The position numbers and the translations under genes were made by a program. From assembly GCF_027319265.1 (NCBI RefSeq), contig NZ_DAHVNP010000070.1:108594-172593 (forward strand): 64,000 nucleotides of DNA, given 5' to 3'. The notes beneath the pieces were generated by a model, which ran no database searches, had not been told where the DNA came from, and was given only the letters and a program-made list of their open reading frames with translations. The DNA comes from Ferrimicrobium sp. Lineage in GTDB: Bacteria; Actinomycetota; Acidimicrobiia; Acidimicrobiales; Acidimicrobiaceae. This document shows positions 41,705-50,299 of this stretch, piece after piece. The first letter of the stretch is position 1. Each line of letters opens with the position of its first letter.

Positions 41705-43549
41705 ATGCGTTCTAGTTGGATCAAATTTGCGGCAATCTCTGCAACGAGCGTCATGTTGCTCGCTGCCTGTGGCTCGACCGCATCGTCTTCGTCGTCGTCG
41801 ACCTCGTCATCGACCACCAGGGTAAAAGGTGGAGTTGCGTACTTCGCTGAACAGCCGTTGTCGCCACCGACCTACATCTTCCCACTGATGAACGGGGCGA
41901 ATGAGTCGAATGTGAACCTCTATGAGTTCGACAATCTGATGTTTCGGAACCTGTATTTCTTTGGCAAGAACGGCAAAGCCGAGATCAACTACACCCAGTC
42001 GCTCGCTGATGCACCGGTCTACTCGAACGGGGATAAGACCGTCACTATCCAACTCAAGGGTTGGAAGTGGTCCAACGGGGAGACGGTCGATGCGCGAGAC
42101 CTCGTGTTTTGGATGAACTTGTTGGAGGCCAACAAGACCCAATGGTTCGACTACGTCCCTGGCTACTTCCCAGATAACGTCGTCTCGTATAAGGCGACCG
42201 GGCCGCTCACCTTTGTGATGCACCTCAATAAGGCCTACAGCCCGGCATGGTTTACCTACAATGAACTCTCCCAGCTCGTCCCGCTGCCGTTGGCCTGGGA
42301 CAAGACCTCGGCCTCGGCACCGACACCAAGCGCCACGGACCCCAACGCACCAGACTTGACCACCGCTGGAGCACAGGCGGTCTATAAGCTCTTGAACGCT
42401 GCATCGACTTCCCTGTCGACGTATGCGACCAATCCGCTTTGGCAAGTGGTCGACGGTCCGTGGAGGTTGACGAGTTTTACGACCGAGGGCAAGGCAATCT
42501 TTGTCCCCAATACGAAGTATTCGGGATCACCGAAGCCGACCCTGTCGGAGTTTGTCGAGTTGCCCTTTACCTCTGACTCGGCGGAGTTCAATGTGTTGAG
42601 CTCGGGTAAAAGTATCAGCTACGGCTATCTGCCGGTCTCTGACCTCCCGCAGAAGTCACGAGTCGCTAGCGAGGGTTATACCTTTGCCCCCTGGCAGATC
42701 TTTGGCTTCAACTTCATGCCGATCAACTACAACAACCCCACGGTTGGGCCGATCTTTAAACAGCTCTATGTTCGCCAGGCACTCCAGGAGCTTGTTGATC
42801 AGCCTCAGTGGATAGATACCTTCTTAAAGGGTTATGGTACCCCAACCAATTCGCCGGTACCAACCGTTCCTCCAAATGCGTTCGATGATAACGTTTCTCG
42901 GACGATCCAGTACCCCTATTCACCAACGAATGCCAGAAAGCTGTTGACTTCGCACGGTTGGAAGATGGTCAACGGTGTCATGACCTGTGTCACACCAGGG
43001 AGTGGAGCGAGTGCTTGCGGGACCGGCGTCAAGAGCGGACAGACGATGAACTTTAATCTCAAGTACATCTCGGGCCTGAACTCAGCCACCGAAGAGATGA
43101 CCGCCTTCCAGTCGGCAGCTTCACAGGCCGGGGTGAAGATCAACCTCAGCGAAGCTCCCTTCGCCGGTGTGATCAGTTATGCGTCGGCTTGTACTCCCTC
43201 ACAGGCGGCTTGTGCATGGGAGATGGCCAACTGGGGAGGTGGGTGGAGCTACTCACCCGACTATTACCCATCGGGCGAGTCGCTCTTTGCCACTGGCGCT
43301 GCCTCCAACATGGGAAGCTACGAGTCTTCCACGGGCAATACCTTGATAGCGGCTACTCTGACCTCGTCGGGGGCGCAGGCACAAAGCGCTCTTGACGCCT
43401 ATCAGAACGATATGGCCAAGCAACTGCCGGTAATTTATCAGCCTGAGGGGGATGTCCAGCTCTCGGAGATCGCATCGAATCTCCATGGTGCGACGCCCCA
43501 GAGCCCCTACGAGTACATCACTCCGGAGGATTGGTACTTTACCAAGTAG
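41705..43549 (+). CDS. Oligopeptide-type ABC substrate-binding lipoprotein (SBP_bac_5)
   Basis: The predicted 614-residue lipoprotein has signal peptide helix FAAISATSVMLLAAC with lipobox Cys22, a serine-rich linker, then a family-5 solute-binding domain (WSNGETVDARDLVFWMN is the hallmark; later VRQALQELVDQPQWI). Family-5 binding proteins deliver peptides, opines, nickel chelates or glycosides to ABC importers. No permease or ATPase genes follow, so it must use a transporter encoded elsewhere. ATG 41705 starts the signal peptide. A long perfect hairpin follows the stop codon. The surrounding peptidases and amidase fusion suggest a peptide or amide ligand. Confidence 0.87.
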   Translation: MRSSWIKFAAISATSVMLLAACGSTASSSSSSTSSSTTRVKGGVAYFAEQPLSPPTYIFPLMNGANESNVNLYEFDNLMFRNLYFFGKNGKAEINYTQSLADAPVYSNGDKTVTIQLKGWKWSNGETVDARDLVFWMNLLEANKTQWFDYVPGYFPDNVVSYKATGPLTFVMHLNKAYSPAWFTYNELSQLVPLPLAWDKTSASAPTPSATDPNAPDLTTAGAQAVYKLLNAASTSLSTYATNPLWQVVDGPWRLTSFTTEGKAIFVPNTKYSGSPKPTLSEFVELPFTSDSAEFNVLSSGKSISYGYLPVSDLPQKSRVASEGYTFAPWQIFGFNFMPINYNNPTVGPIFKQLYVRQALQELVDQPQWIDTFLKGYGTPTNSPVPTVPPNAFDDNVSRTIQYPYSPTNARKLLTSHGWKMVNGVMTCVTPGSGASACGTGVKSGQTMNFNLKYISGLNSATEEMTAFQSAASQAGVKINLSEAPFAGVISYASACTPSQAACAWEMANWGGGWSYSPDYYPSGESLFATGAASNMGSYESSTGNTLIAATLTSSGAQAQSALDAYQNDMAKQLPVIYQPEGDVQLSEIASNLHGATPQSPYEYITPEDWYFTK

Positions 43550-43578
43550 GGCTGGTTAGAGTTTGAGATGAGTACAAG

Positions 43579-43621
43579 GCCCAGACGCCTCTAGACCCTA
43601 CAGGTCTGGAGGCGTCTGGGC
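43579..43621. terminator. Long hairpin after the binding-lipoprotein gene
   Basis: GCCCAGACGCCTC plus TAGACC (43579-43597) pairs with GGTCTG plus GAGGCGTCTGGGC (43603-43621) across a five-base loop, a 19-bp stem with one wobble. There is no T-tract, so it may act as a transcription attenuator or mRNA-stabilising structure as well as a terminator. Confidence 0.6.
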
Positions 43622-43650
43622 GTAGCGAAAGGGCTGATGGAGTCGTGTTG

Positions 43651-44556
43651 ATGATTGCAAGCGCCAACGGCGCTATAGGGATTGACGGTGTTTGGGCTGA
43701 CCTTGAGGGTGGACTCGATCCAGTCACTGCGGTAGAGCGAGCGGCGTGGTTCGTTGAGGATAATCTCGATGACCATAGTGTTGGCACCGGTGGGCTACCA
43801 AACCTTGAGGGGGTCGTTGAGCTCGATGCTTCGATCATGGACGGCAATACCCGTCGAGCTGGCTGTGTGGCAGCGCTGGCGGGCTACCGTCATCCCATCT
43901 CCGTCGCCCGAGCGGTGATGGAGCGTTCCCCCCATGTGCTGCTGGTTGGGGAGGGCGCAGCGAAGTTTGCCCACGAGGTCGGTGCCGAGGGCGCCCAACT
44001 GCTCACCGACTCGGCGCAGGCCACCTGGCAGCATGCAGTCGATCAACTGGACCCTGGCCAAGCCGCGGATCCGCTGACGCGGGTGATGGCGCTTACTACC
44101 GATCCGGAGAAGGCAGCTGGTACGGTCAACTTTTTGTACCTTGCCGATGATGGTTCCATGGCCTCGGCCGTCTCAACCAGTGGCTGGGCGTGGAAGTGGC
44201 CAGGTCGAGCCGGAGATTCCCCAGTGATTGGAGCAGGTAACTACTGTGATTCGCGCTATGGGGCAGCGGCCTGTACCGGTTTTGGTGAACTCTCGCTTCG
44301 AGCGTCCACCGCGCGCATGGTCGTTCGCTATCTTGGGGAGGGCATGAGCCCAGAGGAGGCAGGGATTACGGCTATTCGCGACCTCGACAATCTCGTCGAC
44401 TCGTCGAATAACTTCATTATGCACATCGTTATCCTCGCTGCGGATGGGCGTCACGCTGCGGTCTCGACCAAGGCGGAGGCGATGTATGCGATTCGAGAGG
44501 CTGATTGGGATAGCACCAAACTTGTGCCGCGTACCTATGTCCCCATCGAGGGCTAG
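43651..44556 (+). CDS. Isoaspartyl peptidase / glycosylasparaginase-like Ntn hydrolase
   Basis: The predicted 301-residue protein is of the asparaginase-2 (T2) family. It has the N-terminal SVGTGGLPNLEGVVELDASIMDG block, the autoprocessing site before Thr158 (KAAGT-VNFLYL), and the later STSGWAWKWPGRAGDSPVIGAG block that is the family hallmark. The precursor self-cleaves and the freed threonine is the nucleophile, hydrolysing beta-aspartyl peptides or N4-substituted asparagine. ATG 43651 with TGGAG upstream is favoured over GTG 43645. It is the first of three hydrolase genes on the same strand. Confidence 0.85.
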   Translation: MIASANGAIGIDGVWADLEGGLDPVTAVERAAWFVEDNLDDHSVGTGGLPNLEGVVELDASIMDGNTRRAGCVAALAGYRHPISVARAVMERSPHVLLVGEGAAKFAHEVGAEGAQLLTDSAQATWQHAVDQLDPGQAADPLTRVMALTTDPEKAAGTVNFLYLADDGSMASAVSTSGWAWKWPGRAGDSPVIGAGNYCDSRYGAAACTGFGELSLRASTARMVVRYLGEGMSPEEAGITAIRDLDNLVDSSNNFIMHIVILAADGRHAAVSTKAEAMYAIREADWDSTKLVPRTYVPIEG

Positions 44557-44689
44557 GTCGGTTGCGCGCAGGCGCCACACCGGCGCCGACCGCGGATTGC
44601 GAACCCAGCACGTCGCCATCTTGTGACCAATGGGGGCCCGTTCGAATGAGAGAGAAGTCGATTACGAGAGTAACAAAGGAGCACCAACG

Positions 44690-45517
44690 ATGAAGGTCTA
44701 TATCAGCTTTGACATGGAAGGGATCTCGGGGATCGTCGATTGGGATCAGTGCACTGGCAATGGCCCCGCCGTTGCGATGGGCCAAGAGCTCACCCTTGCC
44801 GAGATCAATGCGGCGATCGACGGAGCGCTCATGGCGGGAGCCACGGAGTTTGTCGTCAACGACGCCCATTACCGGATGCAAAATCTCGATCCAAGACTGC
44901 TCCATGGCGATGCGACCTACATCTCGGGAGCCCACAAGCCGGGGTACATGATGGAGGGTCTCACCAGTGATTTCGACGTCATTTTCTTCATCGGCTACCA
45001 CGGCAGCATCTCCGGTGTTCCTTCGGTCATGTCCCATAGCTATAGCCCGTCAGTCTTTACGGAGCTTCGGGTGAACGATGTCGAAGTCGGTGAGAGTGGC
45101 GTCAACGCGCTCGTCGCACTCGGCCAACGTGTTCCCATCGGCCTGATCAGCGGTGATCGCGCGACAGCCCTCCAGGCCGAACCACTCATGAAACAGGCGA
45201 TCATGGTGCAGGTGAAGGAGTCGATCACCAGGTATGCGGCATCGAATCTGCATCCACATCTTGCGCACAAGCGCCTCAGTGAGGCTGCAGAACGAGCGGT
45301 GGAGGCCGCCAAGTCGATTGACCTCCCCGCGATTGACCTCCCCGCGACGATCACGATGTCCTTTCAGACCTCTGATCAGGCGGAGTTGGCCAGCTGGATC
45401 GCCGGTGTTGAACGGGCCGATCTCCGATCCTGCACGATCACCGGCCCTGATCCACTCGCCCTCTACCGCGCTTTTGTCGGTGTGTGTTATCTCACCCGTC
45501 AGGCACAAGGAAGATAG
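44690..45517 (+). CDS. M55 family D-aminopeptidase (DppA-like)
   Basis: The predicted 275-residue protein begins VYISFDMEGISGI and contains GATEFVVNDAHYRMQN, FFIGYHGSISGVPSVMSHSYS and VGESGVNALVALGQRVPIGLISGD. These hold the Asp, Glu and His zinc ligands of M55 peptidases, which form a decameric self-compartmentalising enzyme acting on D-amino-acid peptides in Bacillus. ATG 44690 has AAGGAG nine bases upstream. A 15-bp in-frame tandem duplication near the end encodes IDLPA twice. It is followed after three bases by the M14 deacylase gene. Confidence 0.88.
   Translation: MKVYISFDMEGISGIVDWDQCTGNGPAVAMGQELTLAEINAAIDGALMAGATEFVVNDAHYRMQNLDPRLLHGDATYISGAHKPGYMMEGLTSDFDVIFFIGYHGSISGVPSVMSHSYSPSVFTELRVNDVEVGESGVNALVALGQRVPIGLISGDRATALQAEPLMKQAIMVQVKESITRYAASNLHPHLAHKRLSEAAERAVEAAKSIDLPAIDLPATITMSFQTSDQAELASWIAGVERADLRSCTITGPDPLALYRAFVGVCYLTRQAQGR
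45316..45345 (+). repeat. 15-bp in-frame tandem duplication in the M55 peptidase gene
   Basis: GATTGACCTCCCCGC is repeated exactly (45316-45330 and 45331-45345), adding five residues without breaking the frame. The perfect identity indicates a recent slippage event. Confidence 0.85.
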
Positions 45518-45520
45518 CGC

Positions 45521-46453
45521 GTGCAACAGCGCTTTCTCCATAGCGACCTCGCCCCGATCTCTCATCTGCAGATCCCCTATTTTGAGATTCATGGCGCCCA
45601 TGATGGACCGACGTTGACGCTGGTGGCTGGTGTACATGGCTGCGAGTACACCTCCCAACAAGCGGTCCGGACCTTCATGCGCAGTCTTGAACCCTCCCGT
45701 CTCGGCGGCCGGATTCGAGCGGTGCCGACGCTGAACGTCGATGCGTTCTACGAGCGGAGCCCTTTTGTCTCACCCCGTGATCAGAAGAACCTGAATCGTT
45801 GCTTCCCTGGTGATCCCGAGGGCACCTATTCGGATGCGTTGGCCTACTTCGTGACGGAGGAGCTGATCAAGGGATCGGATTTCTTCATCGATCTCCACGC
45901 GGGGGATATGGTTGAGGACCTCTTTCGTTTCACGATCTACGATGATTCACCGGTGCAGGATGCATCCCGACTCCTCGCCGAGGCCTATGGGTTTCCCTTC
46001 TCTATCCATCAGCCGATGCTCGACCCAGCGGTGACTGGGGCGACCTCGCAGATCGCTGGCGGCCTCGGGATCCCCTCGATCATCGCCGAGTCTGGTGGGC
46101 GAGGTCTGGTCGAGAATGAGGCGGTCGGGCATCACCTTCGGGGTTTGGCGCGCACCGCCGCCTACCTCGGCATGTACGAGCCCACCGAGCCGATCGAACC
46201 AGACCTCGAGGTTCGTCATTTTCACCGGTTTGTCTGGCTGCGATCCAAGCACGAGGGATGGTGGGAGCCAACGGTCAGCGTCGGCGAGGATCTCCATGCG
46301 GGCCAGGTGATTGGTACGGTCAGCGATCTCTTTGGTGAGGTCGTAGAGGAGATCCAGAGCCCGGTCGAGGGTGTGGCGGTCTTTTTGACCTCCTCTCCAG
46401 CGATGAAGGCTGATGGTTTGGTTATCGGAATCGGTGCTGACGAGGAGGACTGA
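45521..46453 (+). CDS. Succinylglutamate desuccinylase/aspartoacylase-type deacylase (M14)
   Basis: The 310-residue zinc hydrolase has His39 and Glu42 in AGVHGCEYTS as metal ligands, NRCFPGDPEGTYSDALAYF as substrate-binding loop, the third ligand in FIDLHAGD and the catalytic glutamate in IAESGG. A C-terminal beta domain (LHAGQVIGTVSDLFGE) is typical of AstE/AspA relatives. Family members remove an acyl group from an amino-acid nitrogen or act as carboxypeptidases. GTG start, three bases after the M55 stop, implies coupling. With its neighbours it could finish breakdown of an N-acylated or D-configured peptide. Confidence 0.86.
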   Translation: MQQRFLHSDLAPISHLQIPYFEIHGAHDGPTLTLVAGVHGCEYTSQQAVRTFMRSLEPSRLGGRIRAVPTLNVDAFYERSPFVSPRDQKNLNRCFPGDPEGTYSDALAYFVTEELIKGSDFFIDLHAGDMVEDLFRFTIYDDSPVQDASRLLAEAYGFPFSIHQPMLDPAVTGATSQIAGGLGIPSIIAESGGRGLVENEAVGHHLRGLARTAAYLGMYEPTEPIEPDLEVRHFHRFVWLRSKHEGWWEPTVSVGEDLHAGQVIGTVSDLFGEVVEEIQSPVEGVAVFLTSSPAMKADGLVIGIGADEED

Positions 46454-46563
46454 GATCGCGTACCATCGTGTGACGTCCCTCGTCCTCCCCAGAGCAATGA
46501 ACGCCTTCATTATGGCAGGGGAGTCCGTCCTTTTCCGAAGTGATGGCATCGGGTTTGCGATGA

Positions 46564-47163
46564 TCATTGCCAGAAGGCGCAGCCCGAGAATGGACCTTGT
46601 TCGTGGGCGCTGGTGAACTCGCGGTCAAGGATCGTGAAGTCGAACTCGTCGGTGTAATCACCCTTGAAGCGTTCATTTTCGACTAGATGTGCCTCTTTGC
46701 GCATTCCGAGTCGCTCACAAAGACGGATTGATGCAGTGTTTCTCGTATCGACGCTGGCAGTTACCCGGCGGATACCGATCTCCTCAAAGGCGAGATGGAG
46801 GACGCCATGGGCGGCCTCGGTGGTGAGGACCTTGCCTCCAAACGCCGGATTGAGGACCCAGCCGATCTCGTCGTTGCCGTCGCGGAGGTTCCTGATCTGG
46901 AAACTGATGTGACCGATGAGTGCTCCCGAAGCGATCTCCTCGACACCGATCAACACGCCGTCCCCGTCGTGTTCGAGGGAGTGCGTGGCCCATCGTGTGG
47001 CGAGACGCTCGGCGATCTGCTCTCTGGCCATCGGTTCGAAGGGGAAGAAGAGACAGACCGAGGCCAGCGAGCGATGCGCATAGAGCGCCTCGTGGTCCTG
47101 GGAGGTGAGGGGGTGAAGACGGAGCCGGTTAGTCGAGAATGGTTGGGTCAGTGCAAGGCGCAT
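46564..47163 (-). CDS. RimJ/RimL-like GNAT acetyltransferase
   Basis: The 199-residue protein has the RimJ/L N-terminal block STNRLRLHPLTSQDHEALY, a cofactor segment around GWVLNPAFGGKVLTTEAAHGV, and TASVDTRNTASIRLCERLGMRKE. It probably acetylates an N-terminal amino group of a protein or a small amine. It is convergent with the hydrolase cluster and appears to be a single-gene unit. Confidence 0.88.
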   Translation of the reverse strand: MRLALTQPFSTNRLRLHPLTSQDHEALYAHRSLASVCLFFPFEPMAREQIAERLATRWATHSLEHDGDGVLIGVEEIASGALIGHISFQIRNLRDGNDEIGWVLNPAFGGKVLTTEAAHGVLHLAFEEIGIRRVTASVDTRNTASIRLCERLGMRKEAHLVENERFKGDYTDEFDFTILDREFTSAHEQGPFSGCAFWQ

Positions 47164-48202
47164 GGGTCGAGTATCGGGTGGTCAGGACGATCTCGTTGGG
47201 ATCGACGGTGGCGAGGGATGTGATCGGCTGCGTGCGGGGGTTTTGATCGCAACCAGCGTTGGCGCTATTAGCCCAGGCGCTCATGGGGAGAGCTTGAGGA
47301 TGGCCGGCTTGATGCAGGCGATGCTCTGGTAATCGGTGACACTTCTGACGTCGCTGCGGCTAAGAGGTCCAGATCGATAGCAGCTGATGGTGGTGCGGTC
47401 CACGCGTTCGCCGGACGTGTGTCTTCAGATGTGACCCTGTCCCTCCGCAACAGGAATGCTGATCAGAGCGTGTGATCACCAGGGATCGTCCTGCCTCTAG
47501 GTTGCACAAAGGCCTTGCACCTGGGTAAAAGCTGGCTATTCTTGACCCCCACCCCCACCCCCACCCGCACTTGCACGGCGTAAATCTTGGATGCACTGCC
47601 GACAGAGGGCGAAAGACGTCATGTGCAACGGGTGGCCAGCGATCGTTGCGGGAACCAATGGCGGGTCCACGGTGCGCGGATCGGCGTTGGGAGCCCCGTA
47701 TCTCCGAAGCGAGCGTTGTTGCTCGCAGAACCACCGCAGAGTAGTGAAGACGGAGCTTTACCCGACATTCAAAGCCCATGCATACGTAGGCGTGACGGCC
47801 AGCCATGCCACAGCTAGATGGATCGAACGTACCGCAAGTATTGCGCCAGTCGTCAGGGTGCCTGCGTTGATCGGAGTTGGCCCACAAGAACAACCTTTGC
47901 CGTGGTGCAAAGGTTCTCGGACCGATCGGTCCATGCGACGAGGCGACGCAACGATCTGAGTGAAACGAAAGTAAGTCTGGATAGTGTTGCAATAACCGAT
48001 TGGTGAACACCCTCGGGAGTTCTCCACTTCGAATCCGGTTCATCCTGCCGTATCTCTGGGGTGGCGTAGACGTGCGATGAGCTCTTCGGAGATAACTACA
48101 TACTTCGAGACTGAGACCAAAACGTTGGTGCGGATTTCGGCTGGTTCCGATACAATCGATACAAGGGCCGGTGGTTGTCGATGTCAAGATCCGTGAGACT
48201 CC
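47164..48202. other. One-kilobase gene-poor stretch with a C-rich simple repeat
   Basis: A long open frame exists on the minus strand, but its composition (rich in Arg, His, Trp, Cys) and lack of any domain argue against coding. Short plus-strand frames are no better. The only structure is a C-rich repeat at 47546-47566. It may be a decayed insertion or pseudogene that I cannot identify. Confidence 0.4.
47546..47566. repeat. C-rich simple repeat (G-quadruplex potential on the minus strand)
   Basis: Three C5 tracts and one C3 tract are each separated by a single A. The complementary strand therefore has four runs of three or more G with one-base loops, the pattern that most readily folds as a G-quadruplex. 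Confidence 0.8.
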
Positions 48203-49546
48203 GTGGACAAGTCCGTCGTTGATCGCAACGGATGCGTTGCTGTGCCAGGCTCTCGGCCATTGGAGTTGGTGGCGAGTCCACACTGGCTGACTCCCGGGCT
48301 TCTCCGTATCCCTACCAAATCCTCCTGTCGATACTCGGTTGCGATTTACGAAAGCATCGACCTGGCTCTAGCAGGCAAAGGGCTGCTGCTTCTCGAGTAT
48401 TCAGATGCCTCGTCAACTAACGTGATGCTCCTCCTTCACAAAAAACGTAGTTGGCGACTCTTGCAGTCCATCCAACTGCGAGGCCATCCTTCGCCAAGCG
48501 TCCTGATCGCATCTTTTAATTCGCAGAACCGGTACAACCTGATGAACGTTTTGCAGGGCCGTCTCCCTCTCCGTTGTGTCGCCCCAGAAGTCCACTCGGT
48601 GGCAAACCTTGAGGGAGACGGGTCGTGGCTGACGACTCTTTGTTTCGGAGCAACTGGTTACGACTACTCGTTGGTTGGCCTGGAGTATGCCCACTCCTTA
48701 TTGCCGACTTCGTTCGTGGTGGTTGCACCTCAACCTGGACTCCTCGACGTGTTGTTGGCTGGTTGTGGACTCAGACCTCGAGTACCAGTCGTACTCGGCA
48801 CCTCCATGAACACTTTGCCAGCTGCCCGGGCTCTGAAACACGTTGTCGCCGCTCTCAAAGAGAGTTATCTCGCTGAGATCACTTCTCTCTACAGAGGAGA
48901 TGGACCCGAGTCAGTCCATCAGGCTAGGACCTCGCTCCGACGGCTACAGCTGCTTGCAGGGCTTAGCTCTACGAAACTGGAGACAAAGAGTGTTTCGCAG
49001 GTGTTCCACGCTCTTGGGGATATCCGAAACCTGGATATCGTGGTGGCATGGATGAGAGAGAACGCGGTAGATCAATCGCGAGTCGACCAGGCCCTAGGCC
49101 TGCGAACGACCAAATTCAATGTATTCCAGAAAAGTCATCCACTGCGCTCCCACAGACGACTCCTCGGCAGTGTAAGTACGGGGCCGCTCGAATCCGGTCT
49201 GACACTGTATTCATGGGCCACCAATAGCCGAGCCCAACTGACAAGGGCGCTGGTGGCGATAGATCTTTCTCATCCAAGCTTCGCCACTATTCATCGGTTT
49301 CGGCGACACCTTCGGCAATATTCGGATTTTGTGCAAATCTTTCCGGAATATCGACTTGCCGATATCGTTGTGAAGCAGACGTTGTCCAAACTTGGTCAGC
49401 TGTCCGACCTCTCAACGATACGGGCATACATGAAGAAGGCCTGGCCGGAGTTCGCAGAAATTGGTGCGAGCCGAGATCTGGCAAAGGTCGACATCGTCCC
49501 AGAACTTCTCCAGCTGCGCAGCCAGATCATCGATTCGACCTCCTGA
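48203..49546 (+). CDS. CHAD-domain protein
   Basis: The predicted protein has 447 residues. The C-terminal half (about residue 205 on) is a divergent CHAD domain with the signature ESVHQARTSLRRLQLLAGL and the later FRRHLRQYSDFVQIF repeat of His/Arg-bearing helices. CHAD domains bind polyphosphate. The N-terminal ~200 residues are beta-rich and may be a decayed CYTH (triphosphate tunnel) domain, the usual partner, but the ExExK motif is not visible. The GTG start is uncertain. The gene is isolated between two long gene-free stretches, which suggests it was acquired or is eroding. Confidence 0.65.
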   Translation: MDKSVVDRNGCVAVPGSRPLELVASPHWLTPGLLRIPTKSSCRYSVAIYESIDLALAGKGLLLLEYSDASSTNVMLLLHKKRSWRLLQSIQLRGHPSPSVLIASFNSQNRYNLMNVLQGRLPLRCVAPEVHSVANLEGDGSWLTTLCFGATGYDYSLVGLEYAHSLLPTSFVVVAPQPGLLDVLLAGCGLRPRVPVVLGTSMNTLPAARALKHVVAALKESYLAEITSLYRGDGPESVHQARTSLRRLQLLAGLSSTKLETKSVSQVFHALGDIRNLDIVVAWMRENAVDQSRVDQALGLRTTKFNVFQKSHPLRSHRRLLGSVSTGPLESGLTLYSWATNSRAQLTRALVAIDLSHPSFATIHRFRRHLRQYSDFVQIFPEYRLADIVVKQTLSKLGQLSDLSTIRAYMKKAWPEFAEIGASRDLAKVDIVPELLQLRSQIIDSTS

Positions 49547-50131
49547 TAGGGACGAATTCTGGTGACCATGCCCGTCAAGAATCGATGAGTCGTTGCTGCC
49601 TGATCAACGTTTTCTCGGCCGCAGTATCAGTCCGAGTGCAGACTCCTGCGAACCTTGAGATGCTCCGTTGACTGGATGCATGTAGTTCACTGGCTAGGAA
49701 ACCAGCCGCATGGCCCGCTAGAAAATCGAAACGTCAAAGGATGGGTGTGGTGGCCTGAGCTTGTTGCCATTATTTGATCGAAATAGTCAATGAGTTTGAT
49801 GCGCAGCATCAAGACGAGGTGGAAAAGGCGCAGGCCTTGATTATCCTTCGGAAATCGTCGACTGCATCACTGCTAGAACGCATAGTTGACTTGGGCGAAG
49901 ACGGGGAATGCCGCCCTTTGTTTGCGTTGTGTTCTTGGGCGAACCTGTCCATTGCCCAAATATCTGTGAAACCGTAAACCGCCTGTTTTCATTTTGATGT
50001 ACCTTCATGTTCGACCCTGCCGCAAGGGTTAACGATGGATTCTGGATTACTTTTCAACCGCTCATTGGCTTTCGCTGTAGGGGAAGGCGAAGATCGAGGG
50101 CTTCAGTGTGTCAATAATTTCGAAGTGTAGC
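49547..50131. other. Gene-free stretch left of the amine-regulon promoter
   Basis: No convincing gene is present. A 67-codon frame starting with TTG near 49774 has no ribosome site or family resemblance. The stretch ends at the promoter of the glutamine-synthetase-like operon. Confidence 0.4.
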
Positions 50132-50175
50132 TTGACGAGTCGAGGCGTGAGAGGGTAATCTATGGTCTAGATCAT
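50132..50175 (+). promoter_or_regulatory. Promoter and GntR-type operator of the glutamine-synthetase-like operon
   Basis: TTGACG (50132-50137), an 18-bp spacer and TAATCT (50156-50161) form a good promoter. The operator ATGGTCTAGATCAT (50162-50175) follows at once, a 14-bp palindrome with one mismatched pair, so a repressor would cover the transcription start. The same layout occurs upstream of the HAD-phosphatase and APC-permease genes. TGGTCTAGACCA-like sites are typical of GntR/HutC-family regulators. Confidence 0.75.
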
Positions 50176-50299
50176 TTAGGGGGATGCATGACGCTGAGCA
50201 TCGAGTTGTACGTCGTTCACAGGCAAGAGAGGGTCATGTACTCTCTGAACGCATCTGCCCTATCTGACCAATGGGTGGCCAATGCGAGGGGGGAGGGGC

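Noticed and set aside
43651..44556. DUF1028 assignment for the Ntn hydrolase
   Set aside because: The GTGGLPNLEG and WPGRAGDSP blocks and the processing threonine match asparaginase-2/isoaspartyl peptidases instead.
47360..48283. 307-codon open frame on the minus strand
   Set aside because: Composition is extreme (Arg, His, Cys, Trp-rich), there is no ribosome site, promoter or domain, and it overlaps the start of the CHAD gene.
49774..49977. 67-codon frame in the gap after the CHAD gene
   Set aside because: TTG start without a ribosome site and no family resemblance.
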